NCBI RefSeq assembly: GCF_000213175.1
Contig: NW_009799099.1
Location: forward strand, 4,614,364 to 4,678,363
Direction of reading: 5' to 3'
From: Neurospora tetrasperma FGSC 2508
Taxonomy: Eukaryota; Ascomycota; Sordariomycetes; Sordariales; Sordariaceae
Length of the DNA stretch: 64,000 bases
The translations under genes were made by a program, and so were the position numbers. Positions 1 to 12,400 of this stretch are shown here, one piece after another. The number at the start of each line of letters is the position of its first letter. The first letter of the stretch is position 1. The notes under the pieces are model-generated. The model was not told where the DNA came from and searched no databases. It was given only the letters and a program-made list of their open reading frames with translations.

Positions 1-2839
1 AGAGCTGGCGTGCGACCTGGCGCCCTTTGGTAGTCGCGCGATCGCATTCACCCAGCGTCATCTTATCTAATATCAAAACCTCTACCGGTGACGAAGGCAG
101 TGATTCTCGGTCCCGAAAGCAGTCCTGATGCGACCTAAATAGCGCCAAGGGCTGCAAGAAGAAGCATAAGCTGAAGGTGTAGGGTTGAACGTGCCAGACT
201 CTTGCAGCATTGGCGTTTCCGTTCAAGGACGCTTGGTGTGGGGTATGATACCCGTATTGGTCGATAAGGAGACTAGAAGGCTTCCTGTCAGCTCAAAACT
301 CGACTTATCTCAGATATTTACCGGTGAAGTGGCGGGCTCTGCAAAGGGTATTGTTGTCTTTGCACCTCACCCATGGCAGGAGCTTCGAATAGTCGGCACT
401 CGCGTACCAAACGTTGCATCAAAGGCGGTTGAGGCTGGCTTGTATATGTCTTCCAGAGGCACAGCAAGGCACAGTTGAGACGTTCGAGTTGGAAACGATG
501 GACGCCTGGAGGTCTAGAAGCTTTCGGTCATGTTTCGTTTCTCGAGGGGCAAGCGCAAACGTCAAGGCTGCTGGGCGAATGGTCAGAAAGAGGGCGCGTC
601 GTACCATGGGAATTCTCCCATATAGGTATTATGATTTTGGGGAGCCTGCTCCAAATTACTGATGGTTGTCCTCATGTAGACCATGTTGCGACATGAATGA
701 CATGGACCCGCACGATTCTCGTCGCACTTGTCGCATACTTGCTCTTTGTCGTCGGAGATGTCAAATCTATGACATCGGATAATTCGAGACCCAAGACGCC
801 GGTACATTTGGGCTTGATGTGGTTGCAGCTGGACATGCACGTGTTTTGAGGAGTATGGGTTATCGGATGGGCTCGCGTTCCGATATTGGCCTCGTCGGTC
901 GCCGTCTTCGCTTTCTCATTGTGGGTTTGTGTAACTGTTGGTAATACAAGTTCCACGACATTGCGCACTGCAAACAGTCAGCTTCTATAGGCCAAGGGAC
1001 GAATAGAGGACGATAACAGAACACCCGTACCGTCTGGCCGAAGCTATAATGAATGGGCACCTGGTTGGCGGCATCAATAAGATGTGATGCTGTATTTGGA
1101 TGTTGCGGTGTACATATCCAGTTCAGTGATGGACCACTCGGGATGCTCAGCGCTCGAGCTCCAGCCCAGGTACGAATGAACTGGTGTCACACTATTGTGC
1201 AATCGCTTTGAAGGTGGGAGGTGAATTCGAGTAGGGCGACGAAAAAGAGGTACGAAAAACAGTGAGCGGGTGGAAGAGAGTAAGTGGATGGGCGGGAAAT
1301 GGTGATGACGGGATGGGAGGGTGAGATTCGTGGTGGGGGTTGTTGATACATCTTGGGGCACCTGAATCATTGAAAGTCGTGCGTTTGGTGGACAGAATGG
1401 CGGGGTTGCAACCCAACCCATCCCACGCTAAGGCAGTAAAGTATCGCTGAAGCAGGGTTGACTTTCGCCGAACCTCGATAGCTACCCGCTCATGCACCAT
1501 CGCCATTCAAGTTGCTGAATCCCATTATCGTGCGACATCACTCCCAGGTTGCCGAGGTCTTTCCCCCCCCCCCTCCATAGGGTACGGATACCTGCCGAAG
1601 CATCTACGATCTCTCGAGGGCTTGCACTGCTCGCCACAGCCATCCACCATTGAAGACGCTCTGCTCGTTAACCCCGGGGGCAACTCATAGAGGAAGAGGA
1701 ATAGGTAGGTATGGATAGAGGGATGTATCGGCTATAAAGATACAGCGCTGATTACCTGGGTACGCTCCGATTACATGCAGTGACACTGACCACTGAGCTT
1801 CCGCTCCGTCCTTTGAGCCCCGCCTTCCCCGCCCCAATTCCCCTGATCTATTCTGGAATAAGCTTTGGCAGGCGCGGATCTCATCGGTATTCCGAGTGGC
1901 CAAAGTATTGAGAACCCCCGCGGTAATTGTAAAAAGAGTCGGGCATGATCTTGCCTGTTCCTTCCAGATGACAGTGCCTTGTTCAAGTAGTTATCAAACG
2001 GCGGAGTTTGTGGGAGGGCGTTAGGGAAGTACTGACGAAGATCGTTTCCCTGCCATCTTCTGATTGGCTACCAAAGGCCAAACAGTTCCTAATCAGGAAG
2101 GAACCAGGGAGCAGGGAGGGGGGGGGGTAGCGCTCGAGGAAGTGGGGTTAAGCGGAACAGCATCTTTCATCTTTGCACTATTTGCCCCTAGTGCCTTGGG
2201 TGCTTCAATTTTACAATGGGAACTACAGTGGACACGAAACTACTGCGCTTAGAAAGCAACTTGACATTCTTGATGTAATGGACAACCTCAAATCGCGGTG
2301 GCTGTTTTCTATCTGGACGACGTGAATATACAATGCGGGAACAGGAAGCTGTATTTTCCAAGTCCAAGAAGAGAGTGATGATCTCTAGGTAGTATGGTTG
2401 TTGTGTTAAGAAGAGGTACAAAAATCCCACCGCGAGTTTTGCTTTTTGACCACCTAGTGCACGGATCGTAGCTTCCAGTAGGGGCGTTCTGGATTCATCA
2501 ACAGAAAATGAAGATAATGCGAGCGTGTTTGCATGCCTCAATGTGTTGCTGTAAATGCAAGAATATGTAAATATCGATGTCGACCTCCTTCCACCTAAGA
2601 GACCCTGTCGATTATCGCCGCTGTTCTTCTAGATGTAGTGGTCGTGCCAAGATCCATATCAACAACCATTCAGTCATTTCCCCTTTACCCCTTTACGAGC
2701 ATCAACCAATACCCACTTCATACAGTAGACTACATATCTTCCAATACTCGGCAGCAACTTCCCGCTGACAATCACTTTCATAACCAAGCAACACACAAAG
2801 AAAAAAAAGACCCGAAACTGGTGCGGGTAAAACCTGCGC
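1..2839. other. Intergenic, no gene supported
   Basis: I see no reading frame with a recognisable domain or a coherent set of splice sites on either strand. Homopolymer runs stand out: 11 C at 1563-1573 and 10 G at 2118-2127. Base composition is not visibly AT-shifted, so this does not look like heavily RIP-mutated repeat DNA. The right end must hold the 3' UTR of the minus-strand transcription factor that stops at 2840. A gene with many tiny exons or a noncoding transcript cannot be excluded. Confidence 0.5.
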
Positions 2840-3973
2840 TTACATGTACCCATAACCGTTGAGCGAATTTGTTTCCCAACTCCAAGGTACTGTACCCTCG
2901 CCTGCAAGTGAGTGGTGGTTGTTGCCATTCACTACGACCTCGCCATAACCTGAAAACCCGTTCATGTCTGGGATGTCGTCAAGCGTCTCAAAGCCGGTTT
3001 CGATAGAGGTAGATGATCCCGGACTCAAGTCAGGTATATTCAATGAGCCCGGACTCAAGTCGGGTATATTCAATGAGCCCGGACTCAAGTCAGGTATATT
3101 CAATGAAGGGTCATTCTGAGAACCGAGATGCGTGGGCTTCGGACCAAACGACTGGATCGGATTACCATAACCGTCGAAACCTCCGTAGCTGGTAGGATTG
3201 GAAAAACCGTAGAAGTTGGGGAAGCCGACTCCAGGAGCCAAATTTCTAGTCAAAGGTACTTGTGGTATGAACGAGCTCTGTGGTCCCGTTCCTTGGTAAA
3301 GACCCTGCTGGATATGTGATGCCCGTCGCTCTTGCTGGTATGCCTCGCCGTCAATCATGGTTTCAAGAGAAGCCTCCATGACTGGTTCTTGTTGGTTTTG
3401 CTCATCTCGTGCGGGTTGAGCAGGTAGAGGGACTTGGGCGGGCGGAGGAGGTTGTTGCGGCGCTGCTGAACGGCGGGCCCGGGTCTCCTGCTTGACTACT
3501 CTCCTGGACTCACGTGGGACACATGTGATACCCTTCTTTTTGCACGCCCCGCACGTCGGTTTCTGCTTATCACACTGGCACTTGGCTTTGTGACAGGGCT
3601 GGCATGCCACGTCCGGCTTGTGCGCACCGGTTTGGGGTGGAATTGGGTCCAAGTCGTCTGAGACCGAATGGTAAATCTTCAGGTGTCGCCGGAGTAGATC
3701 CCTGTTGAACAGCGTCTCAGTAAAGCTACGGGCCGAGAAAAGAGGGGATAATACTCACTGACGGCCAAACGGCATAAAGCAATGGACGCATGACCAAGGC
3801 CTCGCACCAGTATCTGAACGAAGGATCAGTAAAGCCCGTGCTGATCGAGGTAACCAAAGTGACTAGAGACACTCACGAGAAGCGATGTGGCGTTCTAGAT
3901 GTTCTTTGCGAGTGAACTTGTTGCCGCAATGGATACAAAAGAACACGGGTTGCCTCAGTGTTTTCGGAGGCAT
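2840..3973 (-). CDS. C2H2-C2H2-Zn(II)2Cys6 transcription factor
   Basis: Predicted nuclear DNA-binding regulator of 337 aa in three exons: 3973-3877, 3813-3759 and 3701-2840. Both introns have GTGAGT donors and CAG acceptors, and the joined length is an exact multiple of three. Finger 1 uses C13, C16, H29 and H33; H33 is rebuilt across intron 1 and is followed by a TGARPW linker. Finger 2 uses C41, C44, H57 and H62. A fungal binuclear cluster follows at once, with six cysteines at 84, 87, 94, 101, 104 and 111. The rest is low-complexity: a Q/P-rich stretch near 125-150, then three tandem copies of SLNIPDLSPG near residues 250-280. There is no long fungal-specific transcription factor middle region, so the protein is short for its class. 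ATG 3973 was chosen because it lies just before finger 1 and opens the frame that splices correctly. Targets are unknown. The promoter faces a 14-kb gene-free stretch. Confidence 0.85.
3013..3108 (-). repeat. 30-bp tandem repeat, about 3 copies, in coding sequence
   Basis: Three head-to-tail 30-bp units encode SLNIPDLSPG in the C-terminal part of the transcription factor. The copies are near identical and differ by a silent A/G change (GTCAGG versus GTCGGG on the + strand). The period is a multiple of three, so copy-number change would not break the frame. Confidence 0.9.
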
Positions 3974-6438
3974 TGTAATGGATTTGTTGACGGAACGGTG
4001 TCCGATGGCGGGAGACCGATAGAAGACGGAGCGGACTGCACAATCGAGGGGGCAAAGCGTACCAGTAGTGGACTGAGCGGATAAGGACTGAAACAAGACA
4101 AAGGCAAGTGCTTAAGTTTGGGGGAAGTCCGTTTAAGTAGTGAAAAGAAAAGTGTATGACGGCAAGGAGTGCTGCACTGAATTCATGAAAGGCATGCCTA
4201 AAGCAACAATTATCTTGTAGGTTAGATGGGAGTTGTAGTCCGAGCCGACAAGGACGTAATAAGTTGCCCCTCCGAAGCACAAAATCGAGCTACCAAATGA
4301 AAATGGTGGGGTAGGGAAATATTATATGCCTACATATGCATGTAGTACCAAGCCTGCCACATGCGGCGCGCTGAGGACCAGATACCTGGTCCAACTTGCT
4401 ATTCGACTCCCGTTATTCTTCTCTTTGGTTTCCCACATGTTGGAGTCATACTCTGCAATTGCCTGCCTGCCTTAGCTGACCTTGCCTGCTTGTATCTAGG
4501 AATAGGGTGTCCTTTTCCAAATCAGACCCGCCAATGCTGATATGAGGTAGAGCACGGAGCCCTCGAGTCCAATTCGAAGTTGAAGGAACAGGGCTTGGCT
4601 ACCGTTTCAGGACAGTTGTAACTGAAGATGTGCTGTGTGCTGTCAGACGAAACGTTTGTTGGGGGGTCTTGTAATGACGTCGAGAGATGAAGATATTCCT
4701 GCTTTGGGGGCGACTTCAAGCTCCCCACCAGCATAGGCTCCCTTATGCTCGACATTTGTCAAAACAACAGCTACAGGCGAGGAGACTGGTACGTACCTTC
4801 AGGTTTCTACATGGGAAACAGAGGCATCTCAGCGGGACGCACATGTCGTCAAAAGAACACAGCCTCCCACAGCGGCCACAGGTCTACCTAGTACAAGTAG
4901 GTGTCCTCAGTATCTGGTACCTGTTGCCTGAGTATCGAAACTCACTCACTCACCTCCTGTCCACAGCAACCGTCACTGGCAGCCCGTAGGCGGACCTGTC
5001 ATGGACTGTCACACACCAAGTCCCCAGGTTATCCCAGGTGTAAGAAATCTGTCTCCTCACGTCTGATGGGATCCAAATTGGGCGATTGTCGGCTGGTATC
5101 AATCCAGAGTGATTGGAAAGGAAGTAAACACATGCATGGTTCGGCATCGAAGTTTTTGTGGAGGTGATTCACATGGGGTCGTGGTTGGGTGTGGCTTGTG
5201 GATCGGAAGGGTTCCCACCCAAATCGATCCCGTCGACCTACTTCAGTTCCCCAACTGCGCCAGGGAAGAGGTACGTCTACAGGGCTTACGCTTACTAGTA
5301 CTAGGGATGTACCCCCAGGCTTCATGTTACATAGTGATTAGACTACTGTGTAGATAGAACCACACCCCCCCCCCATCCACACCCGACGCCCTGCGACCTA
5401 CCTTCCCGCCCTGCCGTCTTCCACTTCCCGTGTTTAGAGGTACGTGGAGGTTTCCTTTGCTCATCTATCTCCACTACATACCCTTACTTTCAGTTCTCTT
5501 CCTCTAAGCAGGCAAGTACTTGATAATCGCACTTTGCGAGATCATTAGAATGTGAAGGGTGGTGGGGTTTAGGCGCCTGGACTCAAGCCGTAAATGTCCA
5601 CCAGCGTGGTCCTTAGACTCGAAATGAGCATGGATTCTTTCAGCCCTTGAGTTGTTCGTCTCGGCTCTCATTGAGGTTCACTTTTCCTGCAGAGGTAGCA
5701 ACTTTTCCTGGGTGCTTGCACGTACATTGTTGACGAATTTTGGAGGTGCAGTAAAGATACTCTGATAATGTACCAAAATCCAGGGCAGACTAAGTGACCT
5801 GCAGGAATTCAACCTCTGCACCTCCTGGTTTCCCCCATTCATGTGCATGTCGTACAAATCCTGGACGTCCGGCTCCTACACAGAATTTCAAGAGGAGACC
5901 TTTCCGTCGGATTTGACGTCGGCCGAGCAAGATGTCATCACCAACTCATTCGGTATGTTACAAAGCGATAATTCAGCATGAAAGTTACAATCTTTCGTTT
6001 CTCTATAATACTGCGCGATATGCGTTTAGACGGTTCAACCAATTCCTTGCCCAGTCAGGAACATGGCATGCGCACTGTCAAGACGGAACGGACGAACGAA
6101 ACCTTTCTTCGGGTTCTTTCATCCCATTCGTCAACTGATACAATCTGTATACATTGTTCTCGGTATCGTTACCAACAAAAGGCCAAAACCACACAACGTA
6201 CCAAGGTGCAGGGACCTGACAGGCCTGAATCTCGGGGGTCGCCAAGACGGGCACCACCCAGCTTTCTTCGACCGCCCGCTTAGGTCACTCATTGCTCGAT
6301 GCGAAACGAACCTCCCACTGGCTTATCCAAAATGGTGGTTTGGTCATAGAGTGGTGCTGCAGAAGACTGGCAGGGTCCAGGTTCCGGGGACTGGTTTCCG
6401 GCAAGGGAACGGGTACGGGCACTACGGCATCTCGTCAC

Positions 6439-6479
<41 letters not shown>

Positions 6480-9400
6480 ACCGCTGATTTTCCTTGATTC
6501 TCCCGAGCTCGGCTAAGTTACTAATTCGCTGCTGTAGTCGGCCAAAATAACCTAGTATAGAGATACCGTACCGACCCGGGGCAGAGGGTCTTGGGTTTCC
6601 TGTAGACCAGGCATAATCTGTGAGTGTAATACCCAAATGTGTGTGTTGTTGTATATGCCCATCAAAATGAGTTTTGAGTGGGGTGGTTTGAGTTGCCACC
6701 CTAGTAGATAGTAAATTCGAACGTTCTAATATTCTTTCCTTTTCTACCGATCGTTCCCAGGGCGCTGGAGGGTGGAGAGATCCAAGATCACCGTCTCGTA
6801 TATGCTTTCTGGTGGGCATAGTGTTGCCCTATGCTTACGGATTATGCCTGATTTCCAGGTAAACCTAAAACCCTGTGCCCCGAGCCATTGCGATACGGTA
6901 CCCTGCACTTTCGAGGGTTTCAAGACTCTACTTCCCTAAGACCCATCTTTCACCTCAAAAACGACTACAGGGTACTTCAAGAGCTGGCCGCGAACTGATT
7001 GGAGAACATTGGATTGGGGCGTTTTCTTGTAAGCGGATAATTGGAATGCCCGCAGGGCTATATCTTTCCGTTCCCTCCAGTTCCTTTCCCTCCCTCGCTT
7101 CCTCCCACCACCACAAAGGCATAGGGCCGTGCCGGACAGGAAACGAGACGTGAGCAAGCTGACCGTCGCCAAGACGTATGAGTTTTAGATTGATGTTCCC
7201 CTGGGGGGGAAGGAAGGCAAACCGGCCATGTGTGCCAGCCGTCAAGGTGCACGGAAATTGTCCCAGTGAACTGCCTCTCCCTGAAGGGGTCAACCCGGAA
7301 GAACAGCGGAAGGTAGGTCCAATAATAACTGCAAGTATTCAATTCATACTTGAATGGTGGCCGAATCAAAAACTTGTATAGCACGTTAGTCGTAACTCTG
7401 AAAGCCGATTATTGAACAATAACCACAGTAGATAGGCTGATACACCCTGTGGAATCAAGACCATTTCTTTCTATACGGTTACACCTTGGGGACCGAGTTT
7501 TTGTTAGGCACTGTACGGCGATCACTTTGTTGCCTTGCGGTTTTGTTGTTTTCGTCAGTGATGTTAGTTGAGCTGTGAAAGTGAGCATCGTATCTTTGTC
7601 AATTTGCCGTTTTGCTCTCTTGATGATATGCTAATCGATGTATAACAAGTACATACAGCCACCAGGCCAGAGCCAATGGCAAGACAGAATTAGTCTCGAA
7701 GATTGCCGTTTGTGGAGATCACCGCGCGCCCGCCTTGTCATCGACTGGTGCTGAATGGCAACAACACTGCTGCCCAGACCCCCACCTTTTGTGCAACCGA
7801 TCCCGCTGGTCTGGATATCCCGATGAAGGTGACCACGTCAATGGTTCAGCGAGCAAGAGAGCTGTGATGCTGTGATTCGGCTGCTGCATCCCACGTCCGA
7901 CTGAAGAGGGAGTCACTCACCTGGGCCATGGACCGCTCCCATCCTCCAATACTGCCGATGAGCCAATGCCCGGACAGTATTGGTTATACGAGGACGGCTG
8001 CCAGTCTACACTATCCCGGATCCTTGACGGCTGGCTGTCCTAGGTGTATGTATAATTCCTAGCTGGCTGCGATAACATGGGCAGCATTGTATGCACAAAG
8101 GTAAGATGGGGCAGTCAGAAGGGCATTAGAAGAGGCAGACCACAGCTGGATTGCATATACGTGCTGAAATTGAACAGATCCATGTTTTGAGATGACAAAG
8201 AGACCGAAAGATGTGTAGAATTCCTGGATTGTCCTCTATCACTCACCGTCAGTGCTATGTCCAGCAGCTCGACAGGAATGGAAGGGCTGTGTGATGCCAA
8301 ATTTGCGCTAGATGTTTACTACTGCTTCGACACCCGTTCCCATACTACACTACTTGGGCAACTAGGTTTGCGGCTACGAACATGTTGTGGATGAATATTG
8401 GGCGCCAGATCGTCTTGGCCAAGACGCCTTCCCGCCCAGATGTCTTGAATTGACCCAATTTGTTGTCATGGTGGTGATGTAGGATCTCGCCCATCAGACG
8501 CTGGGTGAAACCCGGGCGCCTTGATGATTCTGGAAGACTGAGAGCAGCGCGAAGCTCGTGTGCGGTCCTTTACGAGAAATGGCGACGTAGGGCAAAGAAG
8601 CCTCAATGTCTTGGATGAGACGACATCCAATGATCGTGTCTTGAGTGACAGAGAGTCAATGAATGACAAGGATACGAACACTCTATATTCTCCTTGAGAT
8701 TGTAATAATGATTGAAAGCTGGTCAAAGTAAGTACCTAATGTCAAACTAATTGGGACATTGTTGAATTTCATTGAGATCATTGCAGGAGACACTGCAGTT
8801 CGCTCGAGTGACCGTTTGCACCGTGCAATGGTTTTTCCTTCCCCATCTGCCAAGTCTAATCTGGAAAGAACATCAAGAATGCAAGAAACAACTGAAGTGA
8901 CTGGAGTGGCATGGTCCATCCCATTCTGGACAGTGCCAACCGCATGCGCTTCCAAAATATGACGAATAAGGAAAGAGCGAGGTGGATGAGGCGTTACGTA
9001 TCCGCTTCCGCCAATCCTCCCGTCGATGGAACTGGATCAGGTGGCCTCCCTTTCATCACAATTGCGCTTTCCTTCCCGCTCCATCATCGCAGTACCATCG
9101 CGGGCAATCTTCCTTTTACTTCGGGTTCCACGGTAGTATTCCATGTTTCAGCCAGAAACTGCAGTCGCCCGTTCACCTCATCACAGCTGGGCCGTGAGCC
9201 ATCCCGCAGTCCAGACACGCTCAGTAGGTCCTGTCGCCCCGGTCTTATCCGGACGGGAACCAAGTCCCGCTCTTGGAGGCTGAGTAGTATCTCATGGTTC
9301 CCGTTGTGATGAGAGATGGCAAAGACATTTGAAGGGTTTCGACTTTCGTTGCTTCCGTCCGTCTTCTTCAATTTTGGGCCCCCAAATCGTCCGTTTAAGT

Positions 9401-12400
9401 CGCCCTGGTGTCCAACCAGAAATCTCCAGCCGTTAGTTCCCTTGATTTTTGCTTTTCTCGGCCCGTCCTAAGGCCAACGACTACTAGCCTGCTGCACATC
9501 AGGAGCAGTAGTAGTCCCGAACGACAGCGGCTCTGGCGGTTATCGATGACTCGCCTTGGTCCTTCCTTCACGCTGGTCTTTATCCTTCCGTGATGCTGAT
9601 GACCCGTCGTTGTCCTGATAACAGACAAAACGTCAGTGTGGCCGTAGTCGATGCGACTAGCTGGCGCATAGTTCATCCCGGTGCAATGGTGTTCTCTTCC
9701 GGTGTTGGCCGCTGACCGGTCTCCTTCAGCTAAGACGCCCTCTTTGCTTCCCAATTTCCTTCCCTTCCTTGTCGGAGTGGTGTTCGATGGTGTCAGAAAA
9801 CAATAGCCCTGCCGTCAAATACACTGTAGGCGATTTTCGTATGCCCAGATGGCCAGTGCAGCAGTGATTCAAGTTGGGTCCATTAGCCGTGTCGAACGTC
9901 CTCCTGGTCCGATCTCGACCCTTTGAGTTATTCCGCGACACTAGGCAACGCGAGGCCGGCCCCCAAAGACTATTTTGACGTCCTTTGGCTTCGAGTCACC
10001 CCGAAATCCCCACTTATCCATCACCGGTTGTTCACAGTCTGTTCATCCATACTCACGAGACGCCGCTATCACATCCATCCGGGTCCTGTTTTGTCAATCC
10101 TGGTTGCGGCCGTAGGATTACCTGATCAGTTCCCTTCATCGGTCATGTGTTGACCGGCAACAGCGTGATTGGCTTTGTAGTCGAGCCTCGTTTGCAGCAT
10201 GCACTGGTGAGCTACCGACCGTCGAGGTGTTACGCCTCGGGTGAGATAGGCGTCCGTGACAATAAGGCTGACAATTACGAGCCTGTCGTGAGTATTGGGC
10301 ATCTTCAACGTGACCGCTCCTGTCCTCTCTTACATGACTAGCCCAAAATGGTCCCAATTGCTGTGCCGTATTACTCGAAGGGCCAAGTTCGGTTTGGCGA
10401 TGAGTATCGTTCCCGGGTGTGCACCATCATCGGGGTCATGTTGACTGGCGCCATCGAAATTTGTCGATTTCAAAATATGTGGTCATCGTGGTCCAGTCCA
10501 TTCTCTGTGTTAGAATCAAAGAGAGGATATCCTCTTTAACGTTGAAATGTTGTTGCTTGCCGCCTTTCACACAGAGGCTGATTCATCTACAGACTTTGTC
10601 TTGGCTTTGGGGATTTGAGGGGATATAAACTCAAGTTGGCCGGGGTGTTGGGTAACTCCCGGACTGGGCGGAGGGATGCCTTCGGACCTCATGCAAGTGC
10701 GACGGGAACTCCCTTAACGTTATGGTTACATATGATTCGCCGCATAATGCACCTTTCGCCAAGCTCAACGTTTGGCAGTCCACCATCGGATGCCTCATCA
10801 TTTGTTATTACCCGACGTCCACGACGTTCGCATATCGCCCTGTTCCAATGTCCGGATAGCACTTATTCTGCCTCCGGTTCACCCCCTTCTTCAGATCTTT
10901 TACTGCGAGACTTGCGCATAGGGGAAACACACTTATTAACCCGTCCAACTCCTTTGCTCCCTGATTCTAGTTTCGGGCCCGGTTCGGATTCACTACACTA
11001 GCGCGTGTCTCGGCCGTTGAAATCACGATCATTCTTTGTTATCAGTCCTCATACCAAAGCGCACCATCAAGAGATGCTCAGTAACTTTTTTCGAGTCATC
11101 CAACAGACATCATCTCAACTCAAGTTTGTCATGAACACATAGGTAGTGATACTTTTCGGGTACTCGGGTATCTCTCGTCCAAGGGAGACCTCAATCCAAC
11201 GCAAACCTGCATGGTCGGGCGTCTGAGAGCTTTGGAGATGTCCGGAAACCCCAAGGGAGGCCTTCACGCGAAACCATATACATTCATACTTGCTGCGGGG
11301 GTGACATTGACACGGATGGGACACTGTCGGATCAAGTTTACCTGCGATTTATCTGTGTATCAAAGGATCGGCAAGACGCTGGCCTTCCTACTAGGTACGT
11401 CTGTCCCGTGAAAGCGCCCTTCAGAGACAGAGAACGAAAATAAAATCTCACTGAAGAGAAATACTTAACAGTCATGCATATTGGTGCTCAGTTGACCGGC
11501 GGGTATACACAAGCGACGTGAGACACATCGGTCACAATGACACGCAAAATATCAACCGGTGTTCCGCACTCACCACAGCCGCTTGCAGACAGAGACCACG
11601 CTCATCACATCTCTCCAAAGTATGTGAGCATGGCGCCCGGAGACGTCATTGCAGCTCAGAACAAGTCCAAAAGAGGAAAGAGACATAATGTATGTGGTGT
11701 GGTGCTCCTCCCTCATATCGTTGTAGTGTGTATGTGGTCGGGCATCAGAGTGTCCGATATCCGCGACGGGTAGGACTTCAGACATGGCGGACGAAGGACA
11801 GGTCCGGGTGACAGTCTAGTCTTGACTACTGGAAAATATATCAAACCAGCCGTTTGGAGGTGATGGCAACTCTTTCAAAGTGGCGTTGACTTAGTTAGGT
11901 TCTTGAGCCGCATCACCCGTTCAACGTTTGGCATCGGGTGTATCTCCACGCTGGGTTCCATGATTTACGAATAGACACTTAGTAGTAACTGGTCGATAGA
12001 AAAGTTGAGGGAGGCAATGACTTGGCAGTTTCACACGCAAGAGCGGCGTGGTCATCACTGTCAGAACAAAGGAAGGTTTATTCCCGTCCAAGTTTTCAGG
12101 ATTATCAGAAGATGAGTACTGAAGATGGCCGTTGAGGGATATGGTCTTAATGTCCCGAGCGCAACTATCCAGATAAATCGATGGTAGAGACAACGGATTT
12201 TCACCTCCGGATACAACCTCGGTAGTGCTGATCTTCAACAGTTATCAAATATCACTGGCATCAACGATCACGATTCCAACGAATATGTCCTCCATTCGCT
12301 GAAAACAAACCCGCAATACTTCTCTTAATGGCAAGAGATAAGGGAGTCCACCCTCTTGTCCTTTAATCGTCGTCCGCGGTAGGCCCCGATTGCTTGCTTT

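Noticed and set aside
3013-3195. Small plus-strand frame with repeated SPDSSQVYSM units
   Set aside because: Antisense of the 30-bp repeat inside the transcription factor.
6063-6819. Open frames running through the A38 tract (polylysine or polyphenylalanine)
   Set aside because: Length comes from the homopolymer only; no domain and no splice or start context.
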